64,000 nucleotides of DNA from Cytidiella melzeri (lineage: Eukaryota > Basidiomycota > Agaricomycetes > Polyporales > Irpicaceae): NCBI GenBank assembly GCA_022592445.1, contig JABYQR010000150.1:1-64000 (forward strand), given 5' to 3'. A program made the position numbers and the translations under genes. A model generated the notes under the pieces. The model was not told the DNA's origin. It made no database searches and saw nothing but the letters and a program-made list of their open reading frames with translations. Position 1 is the first letter of the stretch. The number at the start of each line of letters is the position of its first letter. Positions 21,495-32,800 of this stretch are shown here, piece after piece.

Positions 21495-21543
21495 CTTTTC
21501 TTCAATGGACCCGCTAGCCTACTAGTAATTTTATTTTAAATTA
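21495..21543 (-). repeat. Right terminal inverted repeat of KDZ element
   Basis: Read on the minus strand it starts TAATTTAAAATAAAATTA, then CTAGTAGGCTAG and CATTGAAGAAAAG, in exact register with the left end at 3564. Confidence 0.8.
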
Positions 21544-21547
21544 GTAC
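21544..21547. repeat. Right target-site duplication of KDZ element (GTAC)
   Basis: Second copy of the GTAC at 3560-3563. On the minus strand it completes the last gag codons (TTG TAC) before the KDZ insertion. Confidence 0.85.
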
Positions 21548-23217
21548 AAGGTCCCCTGCATCCAACTACGCATGTCCGGCGACAGTGCAAAAAGTTCTTC
21601 AGGCAACAGCGAGACCTGCTGTTCCTTCAGCGTACGGTTTAGAACACTTTTGACTATCAGAGGATTTTCTATTATCGTGGTGGTACGGTACGCTGGTTCT
21701 TCCGCCTGGCCGTTTGGCCTCGCCGGGGCCGCCACATTCCGTTGAAACGGCGGCAAGTACGTCGCGTCTTTCGCCACTGCGTGTGGGTGCTCGGGTTCTT
21801 TTGCTGGATGCGGGGCTGCCAGAGCCAGTGTTGGATTGGCTTCCTTTTTGGTTGGCGTCTCCGCAGGCTTAGTCGCGGTCCTAGCCACCCGCGCCGGCGC
21901 TGGCAGGATTCCTGGTCTTCCCCGTCCTGGTCGCGGCGGAACGTACACACTGTCGAACTTCTGCTTGGCGGTGCGCAGCGCACGGATTTTGTTTTCTAGA
22001 GCCAGGATACGATCGTCTTCCTCGCCTCCTCAAGCATACGCCGACATCGCCTCAGTCGCACGGGACGCGTCGTCCTCGACTATGTCAAACAGCATTGCCT
22101 GCTGGGGCTGCTGCGACGGGTCGCCAAACACCTCGTCCAGTACCGCGTTGTAGGCAATGTCGTTTGGAGTCGTCTTCTGACCCGGATTTTGTCCATGCCA
22201 CTCGTTAACGCGATGGCGCATACAGGATCCCGGCAGGCTCCTTGGAATAAAGCTACCTCCAGGAAGGACTATCTTGTTTTCCTGGTTGCGTTGGATCATG
22301 CCGCCGGTGATATTGGTCTTCACCGTGTCGCAGTTGTTCACCGTATGGCCCGGAAGACCACAGTAATGGCAGAGGTTCGAACCGCTAGTCGACAAAGGCT
22401 CTGGAGCCAGTGCATTCACCGCCTGCGCGGCGCGGTTCTGCGCTGCTAGGGACAAATCAGCTTGGCTCATCAGGAACTTGACCTTCTCCTGCAGCTTGTT
22501 AATGTCCTCCTGCTTCAACCTGGTTTGCCACTTGTTTGCCGGTAACTTGCGAGGCACATATAGAGTTCGCTCGCTAGTGGGCGCTACTGGCTTTGCCGCC
22601 GTTGCCTGAGGTGTGCTATACGTCGAGCTGGGTGCTACAGAGGTCCTGTGAAGAAAAAACTGCATCGCGTCGTTGATGTCCTTGACCTTGTAGCCGTCCG
22701 CTGGATGGATGTCGGGGAACTTGACTTGCAGCCGCGTCGCGATGTGCTTTATTTGTGGCCCGATTGCCTCCTGACACCAGCGGTTCTTGTCAATCTCTGA
22801 GATCTTTGAGTTCTTAACCAGCCAAGTCGACTGAGTACTGTAGTTGCGGTAAAATTCGGCCCAGTCGCCTAAAGTGCGGAACCCCTTCTGCTTCCAGCTG
22901 GCTACGTATTCTATAAGGCCCTGTCTTGTATAAAGAGCCGTAGCGTCCGCGCCAGGGTAGCACTTGAAGACCTCCGCTTTCCAGTCTTTGTAGGTTTCTG
23001 TCGCCGCGTAGCTTTCAAGTTCCTCCCACTGGTCCTGGACCGTGATGTCTACTTAGTTCGCGGTGTACTTCTTCTTCGCCTGCGCGTCCTGCACATTCGC
23101 GTGCGTGAATAACGTTTTGAGTGTGTCGAATTAGCGCGCCAACGTCTGGGGCTCTGATTGATCAAACTTAGGCGCGTGCTTGTTGCCGATCAAGGGCATA
23201 GTTTGTGCTGCGGCCAT
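21544..23217 (-). pseudogene. gag: Ty3/gypsy gag remnant, cut by KDZ insertion
   Basis: The minus strand from ATG 23217 reads a gag protein: MAAAQTMPLIGN start, capsid-like helical region, a CCHC knuckle CHYCGLPGHTVNNC (about 22340-22380), a basic Pro-rich region, and EELFALSPDMRSW just before 21544. At least two in-frame stops break the N-terminal half (TAA near 23131 and near 23056). A frame break or stop near 22029 separates the knuckle part from the last 135 residues. The reading frame at 21544 continues directly into the protease-containing fragment ending at 3563 once the KDZ element is removed. This shows that both fragments are one retrotransposon. Confidence 0.87.
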
Positions 23218-23655
23218 TGTGACTACTAGTCTGGCATTTGGTGGAAGTTGTTGTATTTTAGTTCGAATCCATCCTATTATTGCGGTTGTAGGAGATTGCA
23301 AGGGGCTCGAGTAGTCGATATTGAGGATGAAGGGTGCAATGAAGGAAGAGGTGCTTCCGTAGGAGAGTCAGGGCTAGGGAGAGTAACGTTTGGTGTAGAG
23401 AATTTGGGAGTCGGCGACCTAGAACTTGGCACAGGAGTAGCTTGTTGCCTTTGATTTTCGTGGGCTGCCACTCGTCCTCGCCGGATAATTGCTTCCGGGT
23501 TGTCCTGTGCTTCTGTTAATACCGGGCTTGGTAAAATTCCACCCCTTTGTCTCCTCGGAATTCTGGATCCTCTGGAACTCGTTTTGCCTTCTCTTCCGCA
23601 AAGCACGAGTGAAACTAGCGAAATCTATAGAGACCCCTCGCGGTGGGCTCCAAAA
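23218..23655 (-). mobile_element. Gypsy 5' leader with candidate primer-binding site
   Basis: Untranslated leader between the putative 5' LTR and gag ATG. On the minus strand TGGAGCCCACCGCGAGG (23652-23636) begins with TGG, the complement of a tRNA CCA end, and follows a CA that could end the LTR at 23656. I cannot name the tRNA with certainty. Confidence 0.45.
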
Positions 23656-24059
23656 TGAGACACTGAGTCACGCTTCAAACTAATGACAACCTTAAAGACA
23701 ACACAACCAACCACGAAGTGGCAATAGAAGTGTAAAGGTGTGGAAGCGCGGAAGTGTTAAAGTGTGCGAGGTGGTCTTAGAGTCTTAGTTTTACCTGTGC
23801 TAAAAAGAGCGACAAGGTTTGTGATAAAGTTTATGTGAAGGAGGTAGACGGGCAACTACCACGCGTATTGCGGGTAAAAGGGAAAGTCGGCGCGGTGAAA
23901 GCAAAAGAGTTTTAGCACGGCTCAAAGAGAATGCGCGGGAGATGGCGCGACTTGTAGGAAAACGGCGCGCGGAGAGACGTGGATGGTAAACGCAGGCACA
24001 GTATGAATCTCGAACACAAAACGCGGTCGCTGGTGAAGAGAAGTAGTCGCTGTAAAACA

Positions 24060-24165
24060 CGGGCGCAGTGAAAGTGAACACAGTAACTCGACGCAGTGAA
24101 GGTGAAACGCAGACGCAGTAACGCAGTAAAATAACGCAGTTAAAAAGCAAACGCAGTATAACGAG
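24060..24165 (+). repeat. ACGCAGT-word cluster
   Basis: The word ACGCAGTNA or CGCAGT recurs about eight times at irregular spacing within the putative gypsy LTR/leader. It has no tandem period and its function is unknown. Confidence 0.7.
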
Positions 24166-24236
24166 GCCAAAGGAACCGTAAGAGAAGACAAGCTAATGGA
24201 GCGCGAGTCGCAGAGTAAGGCTATGTGAGATTGCAG

Positions 24237-24767
24237 TCAAGTTGACTCAACAGACTGCGCGCAGGGGCGGTAGTGTAGAACAACACTTCCCGAGCGGTGA
24301 TGTGTATTGCAAGTGAATGCGTGGCCAACAACGACGTTGGCAGAGCTGGTAAGATTGAACTGCACTAGTTCACACTCGTGGTCCTCGCCTTCAAAGTCTG
24401 GTGACAACCAACAATCTGGGTGCGGCGCACGCGGGCGATCGCAGTCAAGCGGGACAAAATGTCCTGAACGTAGGGGAATTGGGTGGTCACTCTGAGTGTC
24501 GCAATAGGAGCAGTTATCAAGCAAGTCCGCGACGGAGGCAACGGATGGCGCTGGTGAGGGTGATTTAGAAGTAGATCTCTCAGGGGAGACCGTAGGTGCT
24601 GCTGAGGGTTCTGGCGGCGGCGGCGTGGGCGCGGGGATGATGGGGTAACGGCGCAGAACCTTGCGCGGGCGCGGGCGGTAAGGGCAGCAACCGTCTGGTA
24701 AGTGGGGAACGGTGGGACAGTAACGACAAACATGAGGCGGGTTGTCGTTGGTAGGCGCAGCGGACAT
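24237..24767 (-). CDS. Cys/Pro-rich ORF inside the putative gypsy LTR region
   Basis: 176 codons are open from ATG 24767. Cysteine pairs (CRYC, CCPY, CSYC) flank a Pro/Ser-rich middle, and an acidic DFEGEDHECEL segment follows. A TATA-like box lies about 150 bp upstream at 24925. I do not recognise the family. It could be an accessory ORF of the gypsy element or a chance frame in a GC-rich LTR. Cysteine spacing and length favour some coding past, weakly. Confidence 0.35.
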   Translation of the reverse strand: MSAAPTNDNPPHVCRYCPTVPHLPDGCCPYRPRPRKVLRRYPIIPAPTPPPPEPSAAPTVSPERSTSKSPSPAPSVASVADLLDNCSYCDTQSDHPIPLRSGHFVPLDCDRPRAPHPDCWLSPDFEGEDHECELVQFNLTSSANVVVGHAFTCNTHHRSGSVVLHYRPCAQSVEST

Positions 24768-24913
24768 AAACGTGGAAGAAGTCGCAGTGAGACAACGCAG
24801 AAGAAGCTACAGCTATTGGTGCAAAGAGACACCCTCGACGCGAGCGCAAAGCGTAAAGTGAACTCTGGAAACTGGGGTGGGGATTGATTGATTTGTACGC
24901 AGTACAGGCAACA

Positions 24914-24925
24914 CCTTTTTATATA
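24914..24925 (-). promoter_or_regulatory. TATA-like box, minus strand
   Basis: TATATAAAAAGG on the minus strand, placed about 150 bp before the ATG at 24767. It is the probable promoter of the gypsy LTR or of the ORF at 24237-24767. Confidence 0.5.
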
Positions 24926-24950
24926 CCCTAAGGACCCTCTCCTAAACCTT

Positions 24951-25621
24951 TCCTTCTATGTCCTAAACCCAAACGCGAGAGCGAGGAAACACGGTGGCAG
25001 AATACTTCCGTCTGCGGAGGCAAAATGTCCAGCAAGTTGACGCCCGGCAGGACACAGCGTTGGTCAACGCGGAGTAGCGGCGCGCGCCCTTGCGCTGAAG
25101 AGGTGCCAAACGTTGCGAGCAGGTGATGAGGCACCATCCAGGAGTTGCACAGTGTGGCGTGATAGGAGTCTTCCTGAAACGGGGTTCGCGAGTCAAGTTT
25201 CTTCTACCGCTGGTCCGACCCGCATCCGAAACACTTGGTGGCTGGCCGGCCCATGCTCCGATTCAAAAGGGGTGTGTCTGTGAGTCAGAGTTTGGTGCGA
25301 TTCCTCAGCCTCGAATGTTTCCGGCGCGTTGCTCCTTGTCAAGTCCTCGGATCCTCGGCGAACTCCTCGTGACCTCGGTGAACTCCTCGTGCCCGTGACG
25401 CTGGGAAAGTGGAGGGACTTGCCGCTCAGGATGACGTGGGCCGCGCAAATGGCGGGCTGCTGCCGGGTCTCCGTGCCTAGCCGATTTCCAGGCATATCAC
25501 TGTTATGAACTGTCACCACAAAACTCATCGCTTCAATAGGGCAGACAACGACGACAGCGACACAGATATGATACAGCCTTTGTCGCTCCAGCCTGACCCG
25601 CTCTTGAACAATTGAGACAAT
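24951..25621. other. Junction between gypsy element and DDE transposon gene
   Basis: No convincing gene is seen. GC-rich sequence contains a short direct repeat (CTCGGTGAACTCCTCGTG-like words, 25350-25390). The boundary between the gypsy LTR and the next element must lie here, but I cannot place it. A 170-codon minus-strand frame (25193-25705) has no family features. Confidence 0.4.
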
Positions 25622-28600
25622 ATGTTTCCCAATGATACCTGTCCCGGCATCCCCTTGGATTGGCCTCTGGACAACATCTACTCTACCTACCCTTTCCAGC
25701 ATCACGGAAACACACTCTATGATCCGGGGTATTACCTTTCATCTGTCAAGAATCACAGCACCGAGATCTGGATCAAAGCGCACCAATGTCTACGCTGTTC
25801 TCTTCCTGATAACTCTGCTTGTTTCAAATGCCAAGGCACTCGTCGTAAACGTGACCAGCTTGCAGAGATGGCACGACATGTTCTCCCTCATACGAGCAAC
25901 AAGCTCCGAACACATGCACAGCTTTTGGACCGCCTCGGTGAGATGAGAGATGATACACAAGCCTTGAAGATGAAGGTATGCAAAGATTTAGCTTGTGAAT
26001 GGGTTGTCGGCTCATGCTCTCTGTAGACTTTGAATCTCGGTCAAAGATATATTTTGCTACTCAGCAAGCTCAGCAATCATAGGTGATTTGTGATGGCTGT
26101 GGCGCAGAACGACGTGCGACAGCTTTGACAGCTGGTGCAGCAGGGCTTGAAACAGAAAGCCGGGATCTCAGCAATTGTAGCAAAGATTGAAGACGGCCTC
26201 TGTGGTGTATATCAAGCACAAAGCTATAGCGGAGACAATCACGATGTCTCGCTGCTGGTTCTTCGTCTTGGTGGGCAAAAGCTTCTCTATGCAATGAGCC
26301 AGTATATCGCCATACCCTCGCTTCGCACTCTTCGTTGGAAGGCTGTGTTCACTAAGCTGATGCCATCGCTTGGATCACCTCGCCTCGAAGAGATCACACA
26401 CAACATTGATACTCTATTCTGTTCAAAGGTAGCGGCTCTCGATCCGCTATGCCCCTTTGTTAGTGGAATATGTGTTCAATGGGATGAGGTTAGCATAGAG
26501 GAGTTAGCAGACTGGTTTCCGCACTTGGATGTTGTTGGAGGATTGTGTCGTGAGCACTCCAGTGTGATTAATACAGTGCTCTCAACATTTGATCATGCAG
26601 TCGGCATTGCGAGGGCGCTGTACGACGGTACTGTACACTACGGGAAAAAAGCCTCTGTAGTTGCTGTGGGCTCTTTTGGCACTCAGCTCCGTGGCACCTT
26701 TCCTGTCCTCGTCTCGCCAACATGCAAGGCTGAAAATCCGCAGCAGTCTGCTGATCTCTTGCACACAGTCTTTTGTGCACGGAAAGAGCAGGCCGCTTCC
26801 TACTTTGGACCAATCTGGACATTTGCATCTGACGGTGATGCCGGAAGACGAGCAATGGTGTACGAGATGTTTATGAAGAAGACCGTTGACACAAAGCACT
26901 GTCTCTACAAGTACCTGGGACGGCTTTCAGGGCTTAATCTTCAAGTTGGAGACGATGACGTGACTGGAGATTTTGACTGGAAGCATGAGCTGAAACGTAG
27001 GTTCACTGACGAATTCCATGCCACAATGCTGATTCTGAATGACCATAGGCATTGGACAACTACTTCGCACTTTTGAAGGTGTTACCATTGGACAAACAGT
27101 CATTAATCACAAGACTCTTCGTCGACATCTCCGCCATAGCTGCAGTCTCTCTGAAGTAGAGATTGACCATCTTATGAATCCCTCTGACACGCAAGATGTT
27201 CCGCGAGTTGTAGAGTTCATTGAGGTCATCAACAGGATCAGCGGGCTATCAACAGAAGGCTGCACTCCAATAGAGCTGCAGGAGTTGCCGTACATTGCCG
27301 TAGTTGCTGAGATGTTCATGTCGTTTATGGTTGCCTTCATCAGTCCTGACTGGAACCTTCCCGAACAAGTTGCCTCGCTTAGCAAGTTTGTGCACATGGC
27401 GTTTGTGTTGTTTCAGCAGCACGTAGTCAACTTCATGCCTAGTCAACTGTACGGAGACATGCAAATGACTGTGAAGAACATCATTTTTTGCATTGCCAAA
27501 CAGCAGGAGCTTGACCGCAGCCAGCCGTTTTATCTCTTCTGGGCTGGTGATGACCAACTCGAGACATTGTTTGGACGTGTGTGCATGCAGGGAGCTCATA
27601 ACCCCAATTTCAGTTATAAAAATCTCATAGACCGCCTTGCTGCTGCCATGGATCTTGACGATGTCTTCGCCCAACAACCAGAACTTGATTCAGGGTTCCG
27701 ACGTCTGAAGGTTTCTCGGACAGAGCACGTTGATCACCTGAACCCGGAGTCTTGGCAAGGAAATGCTCTTGTCAGCGAAGTAGACTTAGAGTCTGCTTGG
27801 ATGCGAGGCCGATCAGAAGCCCACATTCTCCTCAGTCAACTTCACATCAACTTCGACTTTTGCGCTGCATTCGCTGCAAATCCAATGCTTGACATGTTGA
27901 GGCCGCACGGCAATGGAGTCTATCCCGGTGTTGCTACAAATTCTCAGGACCGCTTAGAAGAGCCTGCCTGTTCTGTAGCGAATCCTATGACTCACACTGG
28001 CTCTTTGGCAGACCCTTTGCTGCATGTCCCGGCCGACATCACCCATATTGCTGAAACTTCAACAGCACCTCCGAGTATCAATGTTTGGGACCAAAAGAAA
28101 GACGTTGGCACCGGCACACAAGTCTTTGAGCTTACTGAAGATGAGTGCGAGCAGTTTGCACACTTGTCCGAGGTACACGCTGCCATCATGACCGACTCCG
28201 ACCACATTGAGTTGGAAGACCTACTCGACGAGCCTGAGATGCTCAATTCCCCATTCCTACCACCAACATCTTCCATTTCCAATAAACCTGGCACAGCTTC
28301 TAGCATTAGTCCGTGGGTTGAGCACAACGGGAAGAAGATTCATAAGGCCTCGCTGTGTCGTCTGGTCATCAATCCGGATTATGTCCGGAAGTCTCACGAA
28401 CAAACATTTTGTGTTTGTGGTTATACCTCCAATACAAAACATTGCAACCTCAGCTCTGATGACATAACTGATACTGACGCCTTCTTCACCGGTGACCTCT
28501 TTGCAACACTTCTTTGCTGCGATAATATCATCGATCTTGCAGTCCTGAAATGTCTTGCCATCGAGGAGAAGGCCTCTCGTGCAGAGCGGGTGCGGTGTCA

Positions 28601-29600
28601 GAATTTGGTGCACGCTGCAGCAGGCATCAAGCTTACTGGCCAGATACTCTCCCTACGTCCGCTCTCAATCTCAAGCACTCATCCTCGCCCTGTGTCAAGC
28701 TGCGGTGCCACGAACAGCTCTACTTCTACACCTGAGCTCAGAGGAGATGCTAATCCGCTGTGGATTTGGAATGGAGAACATTCTAAACTTACATCTCAGA
28801 AAAGTCAGCCCTCCACTATCACGAAGGCAGCTCGCAAGACGATAGCCATCAAGATTGCAAGCTATGTCTGCTTAGCCGTTGACACACAAGTCGTGAATGC
28901 CAGGGCTCACAATGAATCAACTTGAGACCTTGCGTACTTGAATAGCGCAGGAATAACATGGGCATTTGCATCTGATGAGCTAATGCTGCTTACAGCTAAC
29001 CTGTGGGATCCCGTAACTAACCAGAAGTCACTTTCGGTAATACCTGTCTTTCGTGTCAATGATGACTTGCCTTATCAAACACTGGATGGTACGTACCCGC
29101 TACAGGCTCAGATACTTGATCAGAGGCTAAAACAATGCCTTTAGGTCAATATGCTTTCACCTCTCACGACGGCTCGCATCAAGCTCAAGCAGCGCATGAC
29201 ACCAGAGCTGAGGGTAGCACCCGCTGCTACCAGTGCTTGAAGAAGCTGAAGAAGGGAGAAGCTTGTAACCACGTTGGAGCCCATATTCTGAAGGCTATGC
29301 GCGGTGTACATGAGAATCTACATGGTGAACCGGTAAGTCTATAGCTTGGCAGTGTTGGTCATATAGTATTGAACACTCGAACACTCTTGCTCTCAGGTTG
29401 GCAACATAATGCCCTGTGGCTTCTGCGGTCATTCTAATATCACAGCCTGTCAGCAAGTCTATATCAGGAAGGGCCAGCGGGGACAAGCAACGTCGAACTG
29501 TCTGCGCGCTCACGACTTCTAGTACAAAGCAAGCTTGACCTCGACAGCCAGCATGCCCTCGACCAATACATCTATCCTCTGCACAATCCCTGGCTGTACA

Positions 29601-29770
29601 TGTTCAACTATAATACTTAGACGCTTAACGCACTAGCGCCGTATTTACCGTATATAAGACTTATTCTAATCAATGTAACGATACGCACTTTTGATCCCCA
29701 ACTCCCACTGTGTGATCCCTCTCAGTCTTGCTCTCTCAATGTTCTTCTCTACTTTCATAGCCTTCTAACA
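29601..29770 (+). repeat. 5' LTR, copia copy 2
   Basis: 170 bp, begins TGTTCAACTATAATAC and ends CCTTCTAACA, followed by the GGTTATGAGCCCCGG primer-binding site at 29771-29785. Confidence 0.93.
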
Positions 29771-29838
29771 GGTTATGAGCCCCGGATAAGCTCTTTACCT
29801 AACTCATACTACTCTCTGCACTTACTGCCCACCAGTTG

Positions 29839-32800
29839 ATGAGCTCTGATCCCGCTGATCAGTCTCAACCTCGTTGTTCTACACGTGAACAAAAGCAAAC
29901 CGACTTTCTTCGAGGCACCATCCCTCGTACCACTCGCAGGAGACGTACCCCTGTCTTCACTCCTACTCCTACTCCTACTCCTCCTCCTGCTCCTACTCCT
30001 CAACAATCTTCCATGTCTTCCGCTTCTTGCGCTGGTACCCCAGGTCCTGCACCTTCTGCTGCACCTTCCGACCACGCCCCCAACGTCCCTACTACATCAG
30101 CTGTCGTCGACCAACCCACTGCCCGCATCACGGCATCACGACGAGTCTCAGCACCCCCCTCAGATTGCCGTTGCACTCCATTCAACACACTCCGCGACAA
30201 CTTCACCCGTCGTCACACCACTAGGCCATTGTCAGACAATAGCGACAATCCTATGGACAATGACGAGGCGCACAAAAGGCAAAGGGGCAAACTGCCCAGA
30301 GCCCATTGTACACCGTCCCCCTCGCCATCTGGCCCTACTGACTCCGCGCGAGCAGTGTTGTCCCTCCTTTCCGTGCCTCCAAAGCACAATGTGGAGTATT
30401 CTATGTTGCTTAGCAACGTCCACAAAGCCTTCGCAAACGTTGGCAAACTCACAGGTCCTGATACCTGGCCAATGTGGAAATTCCGCGTCGATACTGCGAT
30501 GTCAACCATTGTCGACTTCTACAGCTACAGGGGTGGTCTGACCATTCCTCAAGAGGTCCAACAGGCCGTCTTCAACGTCCTGGTGGGACACATCGCAGAC
30601 TCTGTGATGGCAAACTATCTCAACAAGACCGCGCCCCACAGACTGATGGAGAAACTCTCCGAACGTTTCGAACCGACTTCTACTATGTCAGACGCAAACA
30701 AAATCTTTCAACTCTTCTCCCTCTGCCATCCTGTCCACGAAATGGACAAACTACTCGACGACGCACACAATCTTTACTCAAAGATTCTCTCCAAGGGGAT
30801 TGAGTTCCCTCAACATATCTTCTACTCCGCCCTCGTCGGCATTATTCCCCCCGCCTATGCGCATACTTGCGCTAGCTACAAGGCTGGCGTGCGTTCCCGT
30901 ACTCCTGCGGGCAAGAAGTACAACTACAACCCTATCTTGCTGAGTGTCAAGCTCCGCTGCGACTCGCTCACCCACTTGACCGCTCTCGGTCCAAGGGTTT
31001 GTCAACCCTTGTCCCTCGCGATAGGCCCGCTGGTGGTTCATCCGCCGTGTTGCCAGCAGTCAACAAACGTGTCAAACGTCCGGTGAAAGCCACTTCCTCC
31101 ACTCGTGTGGCTGCCGCTCCTTACTCTAAGGAGAAGTCCGTTGGTGACACTTCAAAGATGAAGTGTTACAACTGTAACGAGACAGGTCACACGACGCCTA
31201 CTTGCCCTTCGCCCTGGACAGAGAAGTCCAAGGAGGCGATGAAGAGGAAGGGTATTACCCAAAAGTCCGTTGCTGCTGGTGCCAAGGGCAAAGCTGCCAC
31301 TGCCGCCGCTGTTGTTGCCACTCCTGCTGTCGCTGGTTCGTTGACCACTACTTCTCGTCGCAACCAGAGCGCGTGGGTGTCGGCTCTCTCTGAGTCCAAT
31401 GTCACTATGCACGTAAGTACTTCGATTACTACTACTACTTTTCCTACTCTACTTCCACTGTATGCGACTTCGTCAACAGACGAGTCAATACATATTCTTG
31501 ATACTGGTGTGACTATACACTGCACGCCGTATAGAGACTTACTTTTCAATGTCCACTCCGTACCAACTATTGTACTGACTGTTGCCAACTCAGACCAACT
31601 AGTTTTGAATCTCGCTGGTGACAGGGTACTCGAGGTGGAACAGGAAAGTGGTAAGCTTACTGAACTCTTGCTAAAGTACGTCTACTTCAACTCAACTCTA
31701 CCTTTTACTTTAATCAGTGTTGGAAAATTGGACTCTGATTATTGGTTTACGTTCTATCATGGACTTTGTACTATATACAACTCAAACTCGGCTTGTATGG
31801 CTGTTGTTAGAAAATCAAATGATTTATACACCCTATCATCAACTCGAGTGACTTCTTTAGCAAGCGTGCATAGAACTGGCATTACATTACTGACTGACCA
31901 TACTGAAACTCCGTGCGAGGATTGTTTACTCAACAATATCCATTGCAATACTGTACCCAAACTTTGTTCTTCATCGTTAGCTGAAGCTTTCGGAGATCAC
32001 TTCCATATTGACGTCTTTGGGCCTCTACCCACAGCGTTGATTACTGGTAAACACAAATACTGGTTGACTATCGTCGACAATGCTACTAGATGGTTAGTAC
32101 TTGCACCACTAGTTACTAAAGATGACGCCTATACTCAACGGGTCATTTTCTCAACTGAACTTTTGACGCAATATGGTATTTGTGTCAAGATACTTCAAGC
32201 CGATAACGACGGTGTCTTTACCAGTAAAGCTATGACCGCTTACTTAAAAACTCAAGGAACTATACTACGTCTTACTGTACACGATACTCCTCAGCAAAAC
32301 GGTGTTGCTGAGCGTGTACATCAAACTATTATGAACTTGATTCGAGTAAACCTGCATACTGCATCTTTACCAAATCGACTATGGTGGTACGCTGCATTAT
32401 ACGCAATGTATGTGTACAATCGTTCTCCTCGTACTATACTTAACTACAAAACTCCTTACTTTAAGCGATATGGCACAGACGCTAATCTTGATGGACTTCG
32501 AGTCTTTGGTCAGCCGTGCATTGTATACGACGAACCAAATGTCGAAAAACTTACTACTGAAAAACAACTTGAACTAGAGGACAACCCTCACATAGAACCA
32601 ATGGAAATCGACGAGCCTGACCGTACTGGTCCAAGGCGTTCCAACAGAACTCCTCAACTATTGCGTAAAGCTTGTGGTCTAAACTACAACGAAGTAGACA
32701 CTAACATTGCTTTCTACTTAACTGAGTTTAACGCTTACTATGCTGAGGACGTCGGTGACCCTGTCACTTTCAAAGATGTACTTAATCACCCTCTCAAAGA

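Larger units (their letters stand above)
3564..21543 (+). mobile_element. KDZ-type DNA transposon with TET/JBP gene, about 18 kb
   Basis: The element is bounded by GTAC duplications and by imperfect inverted ends. The first 48 bases of each end align without gaps and share CTAGTAG-CTAG and ATTGAAGAAAA blocks. Inside are five genes: an uncharacterised mushroom-family gene (4016-6171 +), a coiled-coil gene (6403-6915 -), a gene with two RNase H1 hybrid-binding-like domains (12325-14104 +), a TET/JBP dioxygenase (15259-16790 +) and the CxC2/KDZ transposase (16962-21260 +). A copia element (7095-12227) is nested inside, so the native length is about 12.8 kb. The link between TET/JBP genes and KDZ (Kyakuja-Dileera-Zisupton) transposons is known for agaricomycetes. 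The exact termini, the short GTAC duplication and the full gene set come from reading this sequence. I do not know the usual KDZ duplication length, so GTAC rests on the frame restoration. Confidence 0.85.
23656..24950 (-). mobile_element. Probable gypsy 5' LTR region, outer edge undefined
   Basis: On the minus strand this region carries a TATATAAAAAGG box (about 24925-24914) and ends GACTCAGTGTCTCA at 23656, next to the candidate primer-binding site. The matching 3' LTR lies outside the window, so neither the length nor the outer boundary can be fixed; 24950 is a placeholder. Confidence 0.4.

Noticed and set aside
23240..23290. GTTCGAATCC box resembling a tRNA gene B-box
   Set aside because: No matching acceptor stem, no good A-box at the right distance and no cloverleaf could be built.
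24920..24970. CCTAAACC words as telomeric repeat
   Set aside because: Only two imperfect copies occur, inside a retroelement region; no tandem array.
25193..25705. 170-codon minus-strand frame at the gypsy/DDE boundary
   Set aside because: It overlaps the start of the DDE gene, has no recognisable domain and begins in a GC-rich repeat.
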